From: Schistosoma mansoni
Lineage: Eukaryota; Platyhelminthes; Trematoda; Strigeidida; Schistosomatidae
Length of the DNA stretch: 64,000 nt
NCBI RefSeq assembly: GCF_000237925.1
Contig: NW_017386007.1
Coordinates: 558,001 to 622,000 of the forward strand
Reading direction: 5' to 3'
Made by a program: the position numbers and the translations under genes. The notes under the pieces are model-generated. The model did not search any database. It was not told the DNA's origin and worked only from the letters and a program-made list of their open reading frames with translations. Below, piece after piece: positions 21,519 to 42,469 of the stretch; within the stretch, counting starts at the first letter, position 1; every line of letters starts with the position of its first letter.

Positions 21519-24500
21519 TTAATCTGATTCAACGATAATTGCATGTATTCCAGCTGCCTTTCTATCTAGATAACGTTGACGTGCAGCAGCTAATTCTTCA
21601 TCGGTAGTTACACGTGGACGAGCTGTTATTACTCCAGGTATTTTTTGATTCTTTTTATTTAGATAAGTATCTAGATCTTTCTTTGGTTGATGAGAGGCTT
21701 TGCTGTATAATTGAGAAAATGTAATATAGGTATTTCTAATAAATAAGGTTCAAATAAAATATAATAAATAAATGAAGCTTAGTTGTTAGATGATGGAATC
21801 CAGGACGCGCGTTTCGTCCCATATGGGACTCGTCAGCTGTATGTACCTGCATCTCAGAGTTGATGTTCACTCTAGGACTTGAAACCAGTACCTTTAGCTT
21901 TAAATGCCATCGCGTTATCCACTCAGCTATTGAGTCCTGATAGCCACTTGCTTGTGCAATTGGGTAAAGTTTAAGTTTACTTAGTATTACTTGTTTGAAT
22001 CTTCCCATTGATGTTTAGGAATGCAACTGGTCAGTCTGTTATTGACATATGTGCATACTGTGCGTATTGCCTCGATATAGCCTTATTTCACAAGCATTGT
22101 GTGCACATATGCCAATAAGAAACTGATCAGTTGCAGTCCTAAACATCAATGAGAAGATTCAAACAAGTAATACTAAGTGAACTTATACTTATGAACTATA
22201 TAAAAATGATTATTTATATAATCTATCTATATCGGTCAATTTGTGTTGAAACACATATGTACAAGGAAGGAGTCATCCAACAATAAAGCCGAGGGTTACG
22301 ACACATGAGCCTAGATGGCTTTAGAATCAGTTAATGTAAAAAGTGGAAAGTAATGCTCATCAACAGCAAAACAGACAATTGAAACAGGTTATAAAAACTG
22401 AACTTGATGCAGCTTTTAAAAGTTTGTATAAGAATTGTCAAGGTTAAAGTTTGAGGTTTATGAAAGTTTCGACTATTCGGAAGTTTAGACCTCGTTTGTG
22501 TTATAACCTTGAGTTAACACTGGTTACCTTTTAATCATTTTACAGTCTACACTATTATGACAAAGACCCGTTATTTTCAGATTCATCTTTTTCAGTCTTA
22601 TTTACAATTATTTGACTAGCCTTTATTAGTTTACTACTAAAATCACTTGACAAGTTAAAATGTGACCAGATTATTTGGAATGTATAGCGCAAATACACCA
22701 CACATTTCAAATCAATAACGGCGCCCAAACTAAAACATGGCATCACTTCATGAAGTCACTAACAATTGGACTTACTCATGTCAATAAGTGTAGACTACCT
22801 GGTTCGGGTCAACATGGTTATCGTACCCAATGCTTAGAGACTTACAATGATATGACTCAAAATTGTTTGCAATAGCATAGGTGCATTCATTCTTTTTCTT
22901 CCAACAAACTCTAAGACGCTAAATTTATCATAACTATTTCTTTCCCTTCATTTAGCTCATTTATATTTTCTTTTCGGATGGTATCTTCAAATACCAGTAG
23001 TTCCTGTTACCTACCATACTGTTACTACCTCCAGTATTCTGGAATTTGACCTGCCAACTTTGTTTCTCTGTGCTTATGGGGTGTGGAAACTCTAACCGAT
23101 GTACGTGAGTACAGGTTGTTCTATGTTGTCTCACTGACTGACTTTTCGTATCAAAATATCATTTGCCTATTGTCTTCATCCTCTGCTTAACAATATACAA
23201 GTAGCAGTTTATTTTAGTAAGTACCACTTTCTCGTAGTTATAACACTAGGGCGAATTCATTACCATTCCTACACCCTAATAAGTTCAATACAGCAAGAAC
23301 AACAACAGTAACAGAATAATGTTAGTTCAGCCGCCTACAACCTAGAAACAATAATACTGATTAATAAAGACAAGTACACATACTTTAATCCTCTTTCATA
23401 GAAATCTTGATTAAAGTTGTAGCTAGCTTGGATATCGAAAAACAGTAACATGAAAATTCTACACTGATATGCATGGAGACATGGAGAAAACAAAATCAGA
23501 ATACGTTGAATTTATCGTATTCTGCAAGTGCATGTTGTCATTCTTCGTTTGTTTAAAAGAAAATTATACTGTATTTTGTAAAGGGAAAGATATGTAGTTC
23601 TGAACTATTCAGACAAATTTTAATATTGAAAGTAAAAATGTTAACAATTATTTATTTATTTATGTGAACACATAAATATTGGTACAAGGAAACACCAGAT
23701 ACATATGCGCCACACAAAAAATTGTCATTTCATTTAATTGTAGGAGGGCTATGATACTGCCCAGGTGCCCAGACTGAAGCACGTGGTTTTCTTAAGAGGC
23801 CACACCCCGAGCCTTTGACCTAAAGGTCTAGCCGTCAAGACAGTGGACCATCGTGAGGAGATGCAGTCTCATGGTAGCCGGTGACCAAAAATTGGTTCAT
23901 ACGCCATTTGTTCCCTCAGGGTACTGGAGCCCATGTGCACCAATGGTTTGCAATGACGGTTTTCCAACTCCCCTGGGTGGACTCGCCTTGTCCGCCAACC
24001 CGATTAAAGTGCCGGACATTCGCTTTCCGTCCTCTCAATTTCGTAAACAACACCCCGCCACGAGAAGGCAGTGAGTAGGACTTCCCTGGCAGATGCTATA
24101 TACGCATGGCCATGTGAGAGCATTTCGTTAGGAAGAGCGGACTCTCCCCACTCTCGACCGTACCAGGGCATTTGGGGGCATCTTGATAGTTTATAACTGT
24201 ATTAAGAGTTATTTGAAGCATAATTCAGGTTTTGTTGAAAATTATAAGCGTTGCGTTGATCTATTATGTTAACACATGCGTCCCTATGACAAAGATATTT
24301 TGATTAGTGTAGTTATAACCGGGTCATAATAAATACAATGCTATTTAAATCATGAAACAGTTGTTCTGAGCTTGGAAAAAAATAGTACACAATATATTAC
24401 CATGTCAGTATACTGCTAAGAAACAAAATAAATTTATCAGAAGGGGGTTTTGTGGAGATTTAGTATTTTCACTGTTGAAAGCGTGAGTCAATTGAAGCTA

Positions 24501-27500
24501 GCCGTCCAGTGCTTCAAGGTCTTCCATGGTGATCTAGCTTCAATCGGCTCACGCTTTCAACAATGAAAATAAATTTATATTTATAAACAAAAAAGGTTAC
24601 ATATACACAATCTTATACCTTGTTTTATCATCTGTACGATCTTTCTCGGCTACATCATCATCACAGTTAGGAAGAGCTTTCTTTGGTGAAGGCGATGATA
24701 CATTATTATTACTACTATTATTATTATCATCATCATCTTCACAATGCTTTATAATAACATCGGTCTTTTCTTTTGTATGTTCTTTTATGGTTTGTTTTTT
24801 AATGGTAGATGAAAAATTAGATTCTGCTTCTAAATGATCTTCTTTACTTGTAGTGTGACGGTGAGATTCCTCCTAATTGGAACAGGTAATAATTTAAAAG
24901 TTGATTATTCTGTATTTATCTAAATACTAATGGTAAAAATGACATATATATACGACTTTTCTATTTATATGGTTATTATGAATGCCAACATCACACACAA
25001 GGTCACATTCTCCTATCTATAAACCAACTGATCGCTAGACAAAATGCTACTTATTATTCTTACACAATAATGGAAAGTAATTGAGTTCTTTGATGCAATT
25101 TACAAAGTAGGTAAGTATTTTGACCATGTGTATGAGTAGAACATGGTCTTTCAAAAATACAGGAACACAATGACGATGTACTCACTAAACCACAGGACAC
25201 TAAGGAAAATAGTTTGTGTAAGATGAAACTCTCGGTTATGAAATAAAACACTGTTGTGATGAATGCGAAAATCTGTTCATTGAAACAGGAAACAGCGATT
25301 CAGACAACACCAAGGATAAGGATGAAGACAATAGATAAAGATTTATTTTTGATATCCCCGACCGTAGCTGCTACCTTGACGTAATGGTTAGGTTTGCCCA
25401 TCGTCATGACTCGACCGAGTTATATTGACTGGAACATATGTTCCCTTAGATCCTAACATACCAAGCAGATTGGTTGGAGAACTGTAAAACTAAAAGCAGC
25501 AAGTTAAAGCCCGAGGGTAAAGTCGTACTGACGCATGGCTACGTGTGTGATGTTTTATTATTATTATTTAAACACATAAATATTGATACAAGAAGGCACC
25601 AGATATATATGCGCCACATAAATCTCAATCGATTTGCTTGAGGGCTGTGATACTGTCCAGGTGCCCAAACTAAATCAGGTGGTTTTATTAGGCGGTCACA
25701 CCTCTAGCCTTTGACCTGAAGATCTAATCCATAAGGCAGTGGAGCATCGTAAGGAGATGCAGTCCCATGGTAACCGGTGACCAACGATTGATTCATACAT
25801 CATTTGTTCTTTCAGGATACTGGAGACCATGTGCACCATTGGTTTGGAATCAGGGTTTTCCAACTCCCCTAGGTGGTTTCCGTGTCCACCGACCCAGTTA
25901 AAGCGCCGGACATTCGCTTTTCGTCCTCTCAATTTCGTAAACAACACCCGTGGTGCGAGAAGGCAGTGAGTAGGACTTCCCTGGCAGAGGCTATATATTC
26001 GCGCGGCCATGTGAGAGCATTTCGAGGAGAGCGGACTCTCCCCACTCTCGGCCGTACCAGGGCATTTGGGGGCTTTTTTATGCGTTTTCGGCTCGTTAAG
26101 ACGCTAAAAACTTTCTAGGCGCGCGATATATATATATATATACATCCCCCTTTATATTTTTGACTAAAATAGCTAGTTTTTAGCTAGTTTAGTGCATTAT
26201 AGGGAGATCACCGAGTTTTGGGGTAGTCTCTTTTCCTCAGACAACTAACACCTGCAGCGATGCTGCACTATCACAACGGAAGGGAAGAGCTAGAAATGGT
26301 CGACCGTAAAAACGTCATTCCCTACCTTATCCCACAGATTTCCGTCTCCGGCGATAAGGAATTTGAAGTGCGGAGCCAACACGTAAACTTCCCATAGAAA
26401 GGCCGTGGGCGACCGGTCTCAAGCAATTGTCCCGTGGGCTCTGAGGTCACGCTTCTAAGTTGCTAAGACTACCGCTAATTTAGCTTCCCTCTCTTGCCCC
26501 TCAAGAATATTCTTTTACGGTGTGAGCAACTGGGAGATGACATTCGCCCTCAAAGCTTGTAGGATTTAATTTGTCCTACAGATATACTATTAGAACTGTA
26601 AACGCGATACTGGCGATCCCAGAGTCTATGTGAAAGCTATAGTCAGAACAAGGACAACTTGGCTTTAAACTTTATCTGTTTCTAAACATAAAAACAATTA
26701 GATTGGTACAATGATTAAAGAATTACAGTCATTAAGTGAAACGCACAAACATACCGACCAGTATTGCGTGTTTTATCGAAATGAATAAAATTTATGAGTC
26801 ACATTAATATAATAGGAAAATAATGTCTTTCAATTGGTAGGTCATATACAACAGGGATAGTTTACAGATACATCAGAGCAAACTAACGTGGTGGGAGCTT
26901 AGGCAACGATCTGATTGGTTAGTTATGGACATAACTAACAAACCTCTTTCAGCACCCGAGGTCATCTTGTTGACGATCGAAATGCTAATGATTCGAGTTC
27001 ACAAAATATTATACCTGGTCTCCGGAAACCATGCTCTAAACTACACGTTGGAGATTTTAATGTTGTAACCTTGTATCCTAGGGCGACAATACCCAAGCTT
27101 TTCACCTACGGGTCTAGACCATAAGGCAGTGGAGCAATGTAAGGAAATGCAGTCACATGGTAGCCGCTGACCGACAATAGGTTTATACGCCATTTGTTCT
27201 TTCGGGATCCTGAAGCTAATGTGTACCATTGGTGAGGAATTAGGGTTTTCCAACTGCGCTAGATAGATCCTCCAATAGACAGTCGATTTTGTGCTGTTCA
27301 AGTTAAACGGGGCAGTAAGAACTAGAAAATATAACATTACGGGAACATGGATAGAAAATAATGAGAGTTGGTCGATTTAGGAATAAAACCAAGAAAGACT
27401 TATTTCCATTAGAATTTATCACACTAGCTTTTATTTTAAATTATATCTGATGTCCAAAGCCATTGAGTTCCACGATCTGAACTATATCATTATGATGGAC

Positions 27501-29035
27501 TGGAGCGCCAGCCCTCGAAATGCTCTATCCAGTGATCAAGACAACTTTAGAGGTTACTAGTCAGTGAGCCGCAAATCTCACAGATTATTCCACTAACACA
27601 ATGATTTAGATGAACTGAAACATCTTTCAGTCAATACCATATGCGGCTACTGTTTCCAACTTAGACTATTTCAGCCAACAGGTTTTTCAGACCCTGCACA
27701 AGCTTTGTAAAATCTCATGACGTGTCTACACGTGTCGTAAAACCCATAATTCGCCGAAATAAACCTGTGTATCTCACTGATGGAACGCAGGGATTGTAAA
27801 CTGTATGCTTTGCGAAGTTATGATATCTACACTCGAGAAGTTGGTGGATAGCCTAGGACCTAATTTAGTTTGATGGTTGGTTGAAACAGAAGCTGAAGCC
27901 GATCCATTTGTTTAAGACGAGACGTTCGCTAGCCATCAAAATGTAAGATTAATTACGTTACTCCTATACATCAATAAAAATCTAGGTGCTTGTCAGTTGG
28001 TTTTCTAGATAATCAGAATGACTACAACTGAACGGACTATGCATATCTCTAGTGAAGAATCTTCGCATGGCGAGATATCAGAAAAGCACTCAGTGAACAA
28101 CTAGTAGATCTAACTCATCGAATCAGAACAGTGGCATTAAACCACTCGGTGTTTTTTTGTCTAGTAATTATAAACTGCACATGCTGTTCCTCGCTATCAA
28201 AACCTTGTTTCCCTAGGACTTCGTACATGCTTCTCAGTAAAAATTAGACAAGTATACGGAGTTTAGTGTAGTATGAGTCAAGAAAAAGCGAAAGCTAGGA
28301 ATTATGAAAACCAATAAAAAAGGGATCTTACTGAGTACCCCGCACATGTTTTATCCTGATTATCAAACATATACCGGTAAAAACCTCCTAAGCCATCTTG
28401 TTTGCAAACATCCATAACTTGCTCCCTTCCCTCTTCTTCCTTGCGTTTTTCTACGAGTGCGCGAAGTTCAGTTAGTTTACTTTTGTACGCTGAGGTAACG
28501 AATGACTCCTTGTTGTTATACAGATCAGAGTCTGCTTCAATTTGCTTCTGAGCCTTCCGCTCAACACATAGCTCCCTCTCAAGTTTGCGCTCATTGGATG
28601 CCTTTATAAGTCTGCCCACATACTTGGGCTGAAAAAATTAAGATTAAAAAGACCCACTGTTTTGACGGTTCTTCTCGAAATATCCTCGGCTTTTTTATCG
28701 TGTATATTGTCCAAATATTCATCGTATTGGAATACTGAGGGATCTTCCTCGAAGGCTTTTTCTAACTCTGTTTTAACCTAAATATTTTCACAAATATGTG
28801 GCGCATTTATACCTTTCGATTAATCTTATTCTGAGCTATGCAAGTCGTTTGAGAATACTCGGCTGGTTTCTGAAACGCTCTCATCAATAAACAATGAAAC
28901 CCTTACAAATTCTTTGTAGTCCTCCTCTTTATCGGATTCCTCATTAAAGATATTATTTGTTGAAACCTTCAGTTCATTTTTGGGCTTTCTAGTTGGGAAA
29001 CTAAGGCCGTACACCTTACCGCGTCCTTGATTCAT
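21519..29035 (-). CDS. NSRP1: Nuclear speckle splicing regulatory protein 1 (DUF2040 family)
   Basis: Six coding exons on the minus strand: 29035-28907, 28869-28813, 28777-28658, 28628-28332, 24872-24619 and 21702-21519. All joins keep frame and give 346 aa. In human, NSRP1 is a nuclear-speckle protein that affects alternative splice-site choice. Conserved blocks: N-terminal 'GKVYGLSFP' (residues 7-15), 'EEDPSVFQYDEYLD' and 'PKYVGRLIKAS' before a Lys/Glu-rich coiled coil, 'ESFVTSAYKSKL', 'GGFYRYMF', and C-terminal 'AAARQRYLDRK'. The start is ATG 29035; an acceptor-like 'gcttgtag' lies just upstream (exon edge 29048). Introns are 37, 35, 29, 3459 and 2916 nt, GT-AG. It is shorter than human NSRP1 (about 558 aa), because the basic Arg/Ser/Glu-rich middle is replaced by an Asp/Asn/Ser-rich exon. 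A small extra exon inside the 3.5-kb intron cannot be excluded. Confidence 0.9.
21790..22190. repeat. SINE-A with inverted 3' ends, in the last NSRP1 intron
   Basis: A minus-oriented copy with ribozyme, B box and A box. At 21977-22056 lies the 3' end, which is then repeated inverted at 22101-22184, so about 80-bp arms flank a roughly 45-bp spacer. The transcript of either strand could fold into a long hairpin. Confidence 0.75.
21796..21843 (-). ncRNA. Hammerhead ribozyme of SINE-A
   Basis: On the minus strand: CTGACGA, a strong helix II (GTCCC-ATAT-GGGAC), GAAAC, the short self-complementary GCGC helix III and GTC. Helix I keeps CAG/CTG. The core is intact. It lies in an NSRP1 intron in the sense orientation, so it is transcribed within the NSRP1 pre-mRNA. 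Confidence 0.75.
22670..22900 (+). repeat. Retroposon E fragment in NSRP1 intron
   Basis: Contains the 'catggcatcacttcatgaag' block, then 'tcaaaattgtttgcaatagc' and 'aggtgcattcattctttttc', which resemble the body of retroposon E. No shared tail is seen nearby. Confidence 0.4.
23652..24181 (-). mobile_element. Retroposon D, near full length, in NSRP1 intron
   Basis: The complement of the tail starts at about 23652 and the complement of the head (GCCCCCAAATGCCC) ends at 24181. It is in the same orientation as the gene. Confidence 0.8.
24455..24580. repeat. SINE-B tail-tail fold-back in NSRP1 intron
   Basis: The arms 'ttgaaagcgtgagtcaattg' and its inverted partner near 24540-24570 surround a short stretch from the ribozyme's 3' side. 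Head and boxes are absent, so this is a minimal fold-back of the family. Confidence 0.7.
25563..26074 (-). mobile_element. Retroposon D, near full length, in NSRP1 intron
   Basis: Same organisation as 16484-16990: tail complement at the left, head complement 'ccagggcatttgggggc' at the right. It contains the 'gcttttcgtcctctcaattt' block. Confidence 0.8.
26180..26640. repeat. GC-rich segment of probable mobile-element origin
   Basis: A clear compositional island in an AT-rich intron, including 'aggccgtgggcgaccggtct' and 'ttccgtctccggcgataagg'. It may be the 5' untranslated part of a LINE, but I do not recognise the family and see no coding frame. Confidence 0.35.
27085..27275 (-). repeat. Retroposon D internal fragment
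   Basis: A diverged minus-strand piece covering the 'accttaggtc...cattggt.tggaat' part; both ends are missing. It lies in the NSRP1 intron. Confidence 0.65.
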
Positions 29036-29214
29036 AATAGGCAATAACCTACAAGCATATGATTTAATATCCAATATATTTTGACGAATTACCTTTAATC
29101 AAATGCTTTCTTAGCACTCCGTAACTGTTGTTTCCAATAAATCTAATACCTTCACAAGCTTGAATCAACTGAATGATTTCTTTTCACTCGCTTTTTTTTC
29201 GTTTCGACACGGTT

Positions 29215-32200
29215 CTAGGGATCTGGTAACAGTTTCAGTTTAGAAAGGACAGGGGGCTAGATGGCCTATGTTAGTCCTGGCAATCATGGTCTCGCATTTG
29301 ATCCAACTTTCTTTTAAAGGTGTCGGCAGATGTAGCTCTAACCACGTGTTGAGGTAATGAATTCCACTTGTTGATGATTAGATGGGAAAGTTGATAATCA
29401 GCTGATATGTAATTTGTTCTTAGCTTGTGAATTTTTCAGTGTCCTCGTAAATTCTCTGTTTCGGAAGACAAGAGAAATGAGTGCATATCAGATGCAAATT
29501 TATCGTTAGGTAGTTTTAAAACCGTAATCACTTCAGCTCTAGTTTTTCGATTTGACAATGTGAATAGGTTAAATTTAGCCAGTCGAGCATCATACGGGAG
29601 CTTCGCTATTCTGAGAATCAGCTTAGTTACTGTTCTCTGAACCTTTTCCGAAACCTCACTGTCTTTCTTAAGCAGGGACTAGCCGCTTGTACGCAATACT
29701 CAAGTTTAGGACGCACGAACACTGTATACAAAGTCAAAGATGTTTCATTGTCGACATGACTAAAGGCCATACGTATTGACCACAAAGTTCCAAAACCTTT
29801 GGCTGCTATTTCACGGCAGTGTGCAGTAATCTTTAAGTCTTCGATAACGATGACTCCTAAGTCATTGTGTGTCTGGACAACAGGTAGCTCAATGTTATTC
29901 ATCATTTATGTATCTGTTCCTTGATGATCAATATGAATCACAATGCACTTGAAAATAGTTATCGGCAACTGTCAGGGTTAAGATCATTCGGGAAATTCCG
30001 TTAGGTCATTTTGAAGTTCTAAGCTATCACCCTTACTTCTTACCGTTCTCCATATATTGACGTCGTCAGCATATAGCAAGACCGATGATGACAGGAGACC
30101 ATGGTCATTTTCATATAATAGGAATTATTATTATTATTATTATTAATAACACCGGCCCAAAAATTGTACCCTGAGGCAATCCAACAAGAACGGATTTCTA
30201 GCTAGACAACTTAGAGTTCTCCCGTGCTCTTTTTTGGCCCCCAACTAGGAAGTCTTTAATCGACATCGATAGATTGCCTTCAAACCCGACATTTCTTAAC
30301 TTATATAACAGCCGGTTGTGAGAAAATTTGTCAAAAGCTTTTCTGAAGTCAATGTGGGCTATGTCTATAGGTAACTTTTGGTCTTTAAGAGCGCACTAGC
30401 TCACACGAGCCGCTAATAAGTTATTGAGACAGGGATAACCTGTTTTAAAGCCATGCTGCTTTTCCGAGAAGATCCGGTTGTCATCGAGATATTCCAACAG
30501 CTCCTTCCGAGTGTTTGCCTACGTCAAGCTTATTTAGAAAACTTACGAAATCGAGTTATTTGATATCCAGTGTGTGGTGGGATTAGTATGAACTGATGGG
30601 AAAGAGTGTCTCTATAGTATATACATTGCTAAAGTAGTTTGAAACTACTTGGGCTTTACCAAAGTCGTCCTCCACTAATGAGGAAGCATCACTGTCTCCC
30701 TATAGTGCTGTAATATTACCTCTTGCTTTTGTCCTTTGGTTTATATGCCAATACAAGCGTTTAGGACATTCTATAGATTCCTTGACAACTTTTTCTTTGT
30801 ACCACCTTATACACTTACCGAGAGTCAAGGCACAAGTATTTCGAGCTTCTCGATACCATCAGTTTCCAGTAATCTGAATCAATCTCACATTCTTCTCCTC
30901 TTGCGAAGAAGAGTGTGAACCTCCTTAATGAAACATGGAGGAGAGTTTTTCAGACCCCTTGGTTTAGTCCAAAGGATGTGAGGTGCAGTAACTTCTAGGT
31001 ATAAATTTCGAAATACATCACAAGCTATTTCAACTGGGGACTGTGGCTCTAGTGTCCAATCTAATGACGATGCTGTGTGCATAATATCTCGTATATTGGC
31101 TTTCCAGACGTTAGGTCTGGGTTGAGCTGGTGCGTGTTCGTTTTTGATAACTATATGGAAGTCAAAGGTTGGAACTGCATGATCACTTTCACCTAGGGGA
31201 TCCAAGTAGTCAAGGTTCGTGATGTCATGCTCATGATGGGTCAGTATAAGATCTAATAAGTATGAGACAGAGTCTGGGTCGTACATAGTTGCTTCTTTCA
31301 CATGTACTAGGGCACATGTGATAACTACATCAACTAGTTCAAGCTCGAAGGAAATTTCTGACAATTCAGTTCTCAAATCTTTTCCAATCCACCGTAGGTG
31401 CATTAAAATCTCCTAGAATTAGACACCGACCACTTTGTGACCAAGTATTGAGACTGATTAGCAAGACTTCGTTTACCTCACAGCTTGGACTGCCGTAGAC
31501 CAAACCAACCAGCAACTCTTGATCCTTTCATTTCAAGTGGCAACCAACTAATTCACACGTCCCACCCTCATGGGATACACTGTCCATAATGGCAAATGGG
31601 ATAGTGTTCCTGATAAATAGAGCTACTCCCTCTCCTTTGCGCTTCTGGGTTCTGTCGGCTCCTACCAACATGAAACCCTCTAAACCAAGTTCCATACTAT
31701 CTATAGGCTATGTCAGCCGACTTTCTGTGACTGCGATTATACCTGGCTTGGTGGGGTCAATCTTTCGGGCAAGCTTCGGACATTGGTGTGACAGATCCGA
31801 AACCTATTTAAATAGCTTCGTGCTGAACCCATAGTGACTTCGGCATCATTCTCTGTCGAGGCCTCACAACCCAAAAATTTACAATTTTTACGCTCTTTTC
31901 GTCAGCGTCTAACGTAAGTTTTAGTTCTTTTTCGGCTTCTCGTCCTTTTACATGGTCTGTGAGCGGCAAGACTTTACAGACCGAAACTCCTGACTACTTT
32001 GGTTTATGTCGATTCTGTAATATCAAGTCCCGTTCATTAGGAGACTTAAATACTACTGTTCTGTTTCAAATCCATTTGACTACCTAATCTATACACTTTT
32101 AGCAAGGTGACACCGGAGATATCCCAAGGCATAAGCTGATTAAATAGCTGTCTTATCAACATAATATCATGCTCAAAACGAGTTTGGGGTTCTGAGCCTT

Positions 32201-32690
32201 CACTCCCCTTGATTCTATAAAAGATAGCAAACCAGTCACTGTGATCAGCCATTAATTTCTCGGCTACTTCTTGGGAGTTGGATTTTCTTCAAAAGCGTTA
32301 TGTCGTTTATTGTCCGCGACCTGTACCCATTCATCGAATTTCGTTGGAGTAGCAACTACGAACGCGTCAAACACACTGTGGGATCCTGGAAGGTTATCAA
32401 CGACTTGAGCAGCCTATTTGTTTCTCCCGCTAGAAACAGAATTGGCCAAGCGATTGGAATTTTCAGGCGTTTTCTGCTGTTCAACGGTGGAAGTCTGGCC
32501 ACCTGACTGCACAAATCCTAGTCAGTTTGGCAATTATCTTCGGACTTGTATTTTTTGTAATCCGAAAGAATGCGTTTCTCACAGGACATCTCATTTTCTA
32601 AAACTAACACTCATTGAACTGCCAGGCGAGATGTTAGTTGATTGCAATGGGAAAATAATAAAGTGGTAATTCAAATGCTAAGAGATGATT
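29215..32690 (-). mobile_element. CR1-type LINE, decayed, endonuclease plus reverse transcriptase
   Basis: Minus strand. From the 5' side: a zinc-finger-ORF-like region with a 'VYRLG' block (about 32.1 kb); an APE-type endonuclease with 'LGDFNAP' (about 31.4 kb) and 'GESDHAVP' (about 31.2 kb); a reverse transcriptase with 'AFDKFSHNRLLYKLRNVGFE' (about 30.3 kb), 'VGLPQGTIFGPVL' (about 30.17 kb) and catalytic 'LLYADDVNIW' (30.05-30.08 kb); then the thumb and C-terminal part with 'TLYTVFVRPKLEYC' (about 29.73 kb). Domain order and motifs fit the CR1/jockey group (SR1-like in schistosomes). The frame is broken by several stops and shifts. It fills the gap between the NSRP1 and ARL3 starts. Outer limits are approximate. 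Confidence 0.85.
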
Positions 32691-33496
32691 GTTTCAAGAA
32701 TAAATTAATTTGCTTACTTGATAATTTATGAGAATGTGGAATAGAAGTAATTAGCATATAACAATCATTATGTGCCTTGCTTAACACAGTCTCTTCTATA
32801 CAGGAGTGTGCTTAGCTTAAGGCACGTTGTATAGTGTAGATATCCGAGTCACAGTTATCACTATACCTCAGTGGTCAACCGCTGTTAGCTTACACCACGC
32901 TTGTTACCATACAACGTGCTGAGGGTGTTTCCTCGTGATCGGGTGGACTGGCCTAGAATGATGAGTGTAGGGATCGTTCGCGTCCCCCTCCCCGAAATAA
33001 CTCGTTTATGACCACGTTAAGTGTTGACTATGCCATTGCCAATACTTCTTGTTGGTTCTTGGACGTGAACATCGTCGACTATTAACCGATCACTTGATGG
33101 TAGATAGTCTAACTTTGAGTATTCACTGCTCTTACGTCATCTCGTGACGTCACCTACGTGCTTAGTCTGGTCTAAATGTTTGATGGTCCGACGATTTGTT
33201 TGTGAAACTGTCTTAAGGGTGTCGTGTCCCTAGTACTGGAATTTAGAGGTAGCCATAGTAAGGGCCGATAAGGACTTCTTCCCAAATCCCCGTGGTTATT
33301 GATACCTTCAACCATGCCGAAACGACAAAAAGCGAGTGAAAATAAATTAATTGGTTTATATGAGCTGGTCGCAAATATATTGGTTAGTAGTCCTATTTAA
33401 TTGTTGTTGTCATATCAACTGGTGGTGGTTTGTCAACTTTTGTAATGGTAGAACGAGTATTTTATTATTAACCACTGTTATGTAATAACCTTTCAG
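32691..33496. other. ARL3 upstream region with two possible first-exon sites
   Basis: An ATG at 33314 opens 23 codons ending at 33382 before the donor-like GTTAGT; this exon would join the ARL3 body in phase 0. A second option is ATG at 33445-33447, immediately followed by GTAGAA, leaving a 49-nt intron. The acceptor 'taacctttcag' ends at 33496. No obvious TATA box is seen. Confidence 0.45.
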
Positions 33497-42083
<8,587 letters not shown>

Positions 42084-42469
42084 AATTCAATACCATTTTA
42101 TAGATGTTATAACCTACCATGTGATTGTACAGTTAGTTAATGTATGATTTCAATTAGTAATTTGTTATTAACATAATAATTTAATACCACTATTCAATGA
42201 TGGTTTAAGAAGAAAATGAAGGAGAATATGAGGAAGAAGAGTTTTTATGAAGGGAATAGATCTCTTTTGTTTATAGTTTCCCATTACATTAAAACATATG
42301 CATTTCGAAACTTTTCAAGTTTCCATTCTTATTATTTTCACATTTTCGTTGTTGTTGTTGTTCTTCTTCTTGGAAAATACTCTTGAAGATTGTGATGTAT
42401 TTATGTAAGTATATATATGTTTATATATTGAACATTGGAAATATATGTTTCCATTTTGAAAGTTAAATT

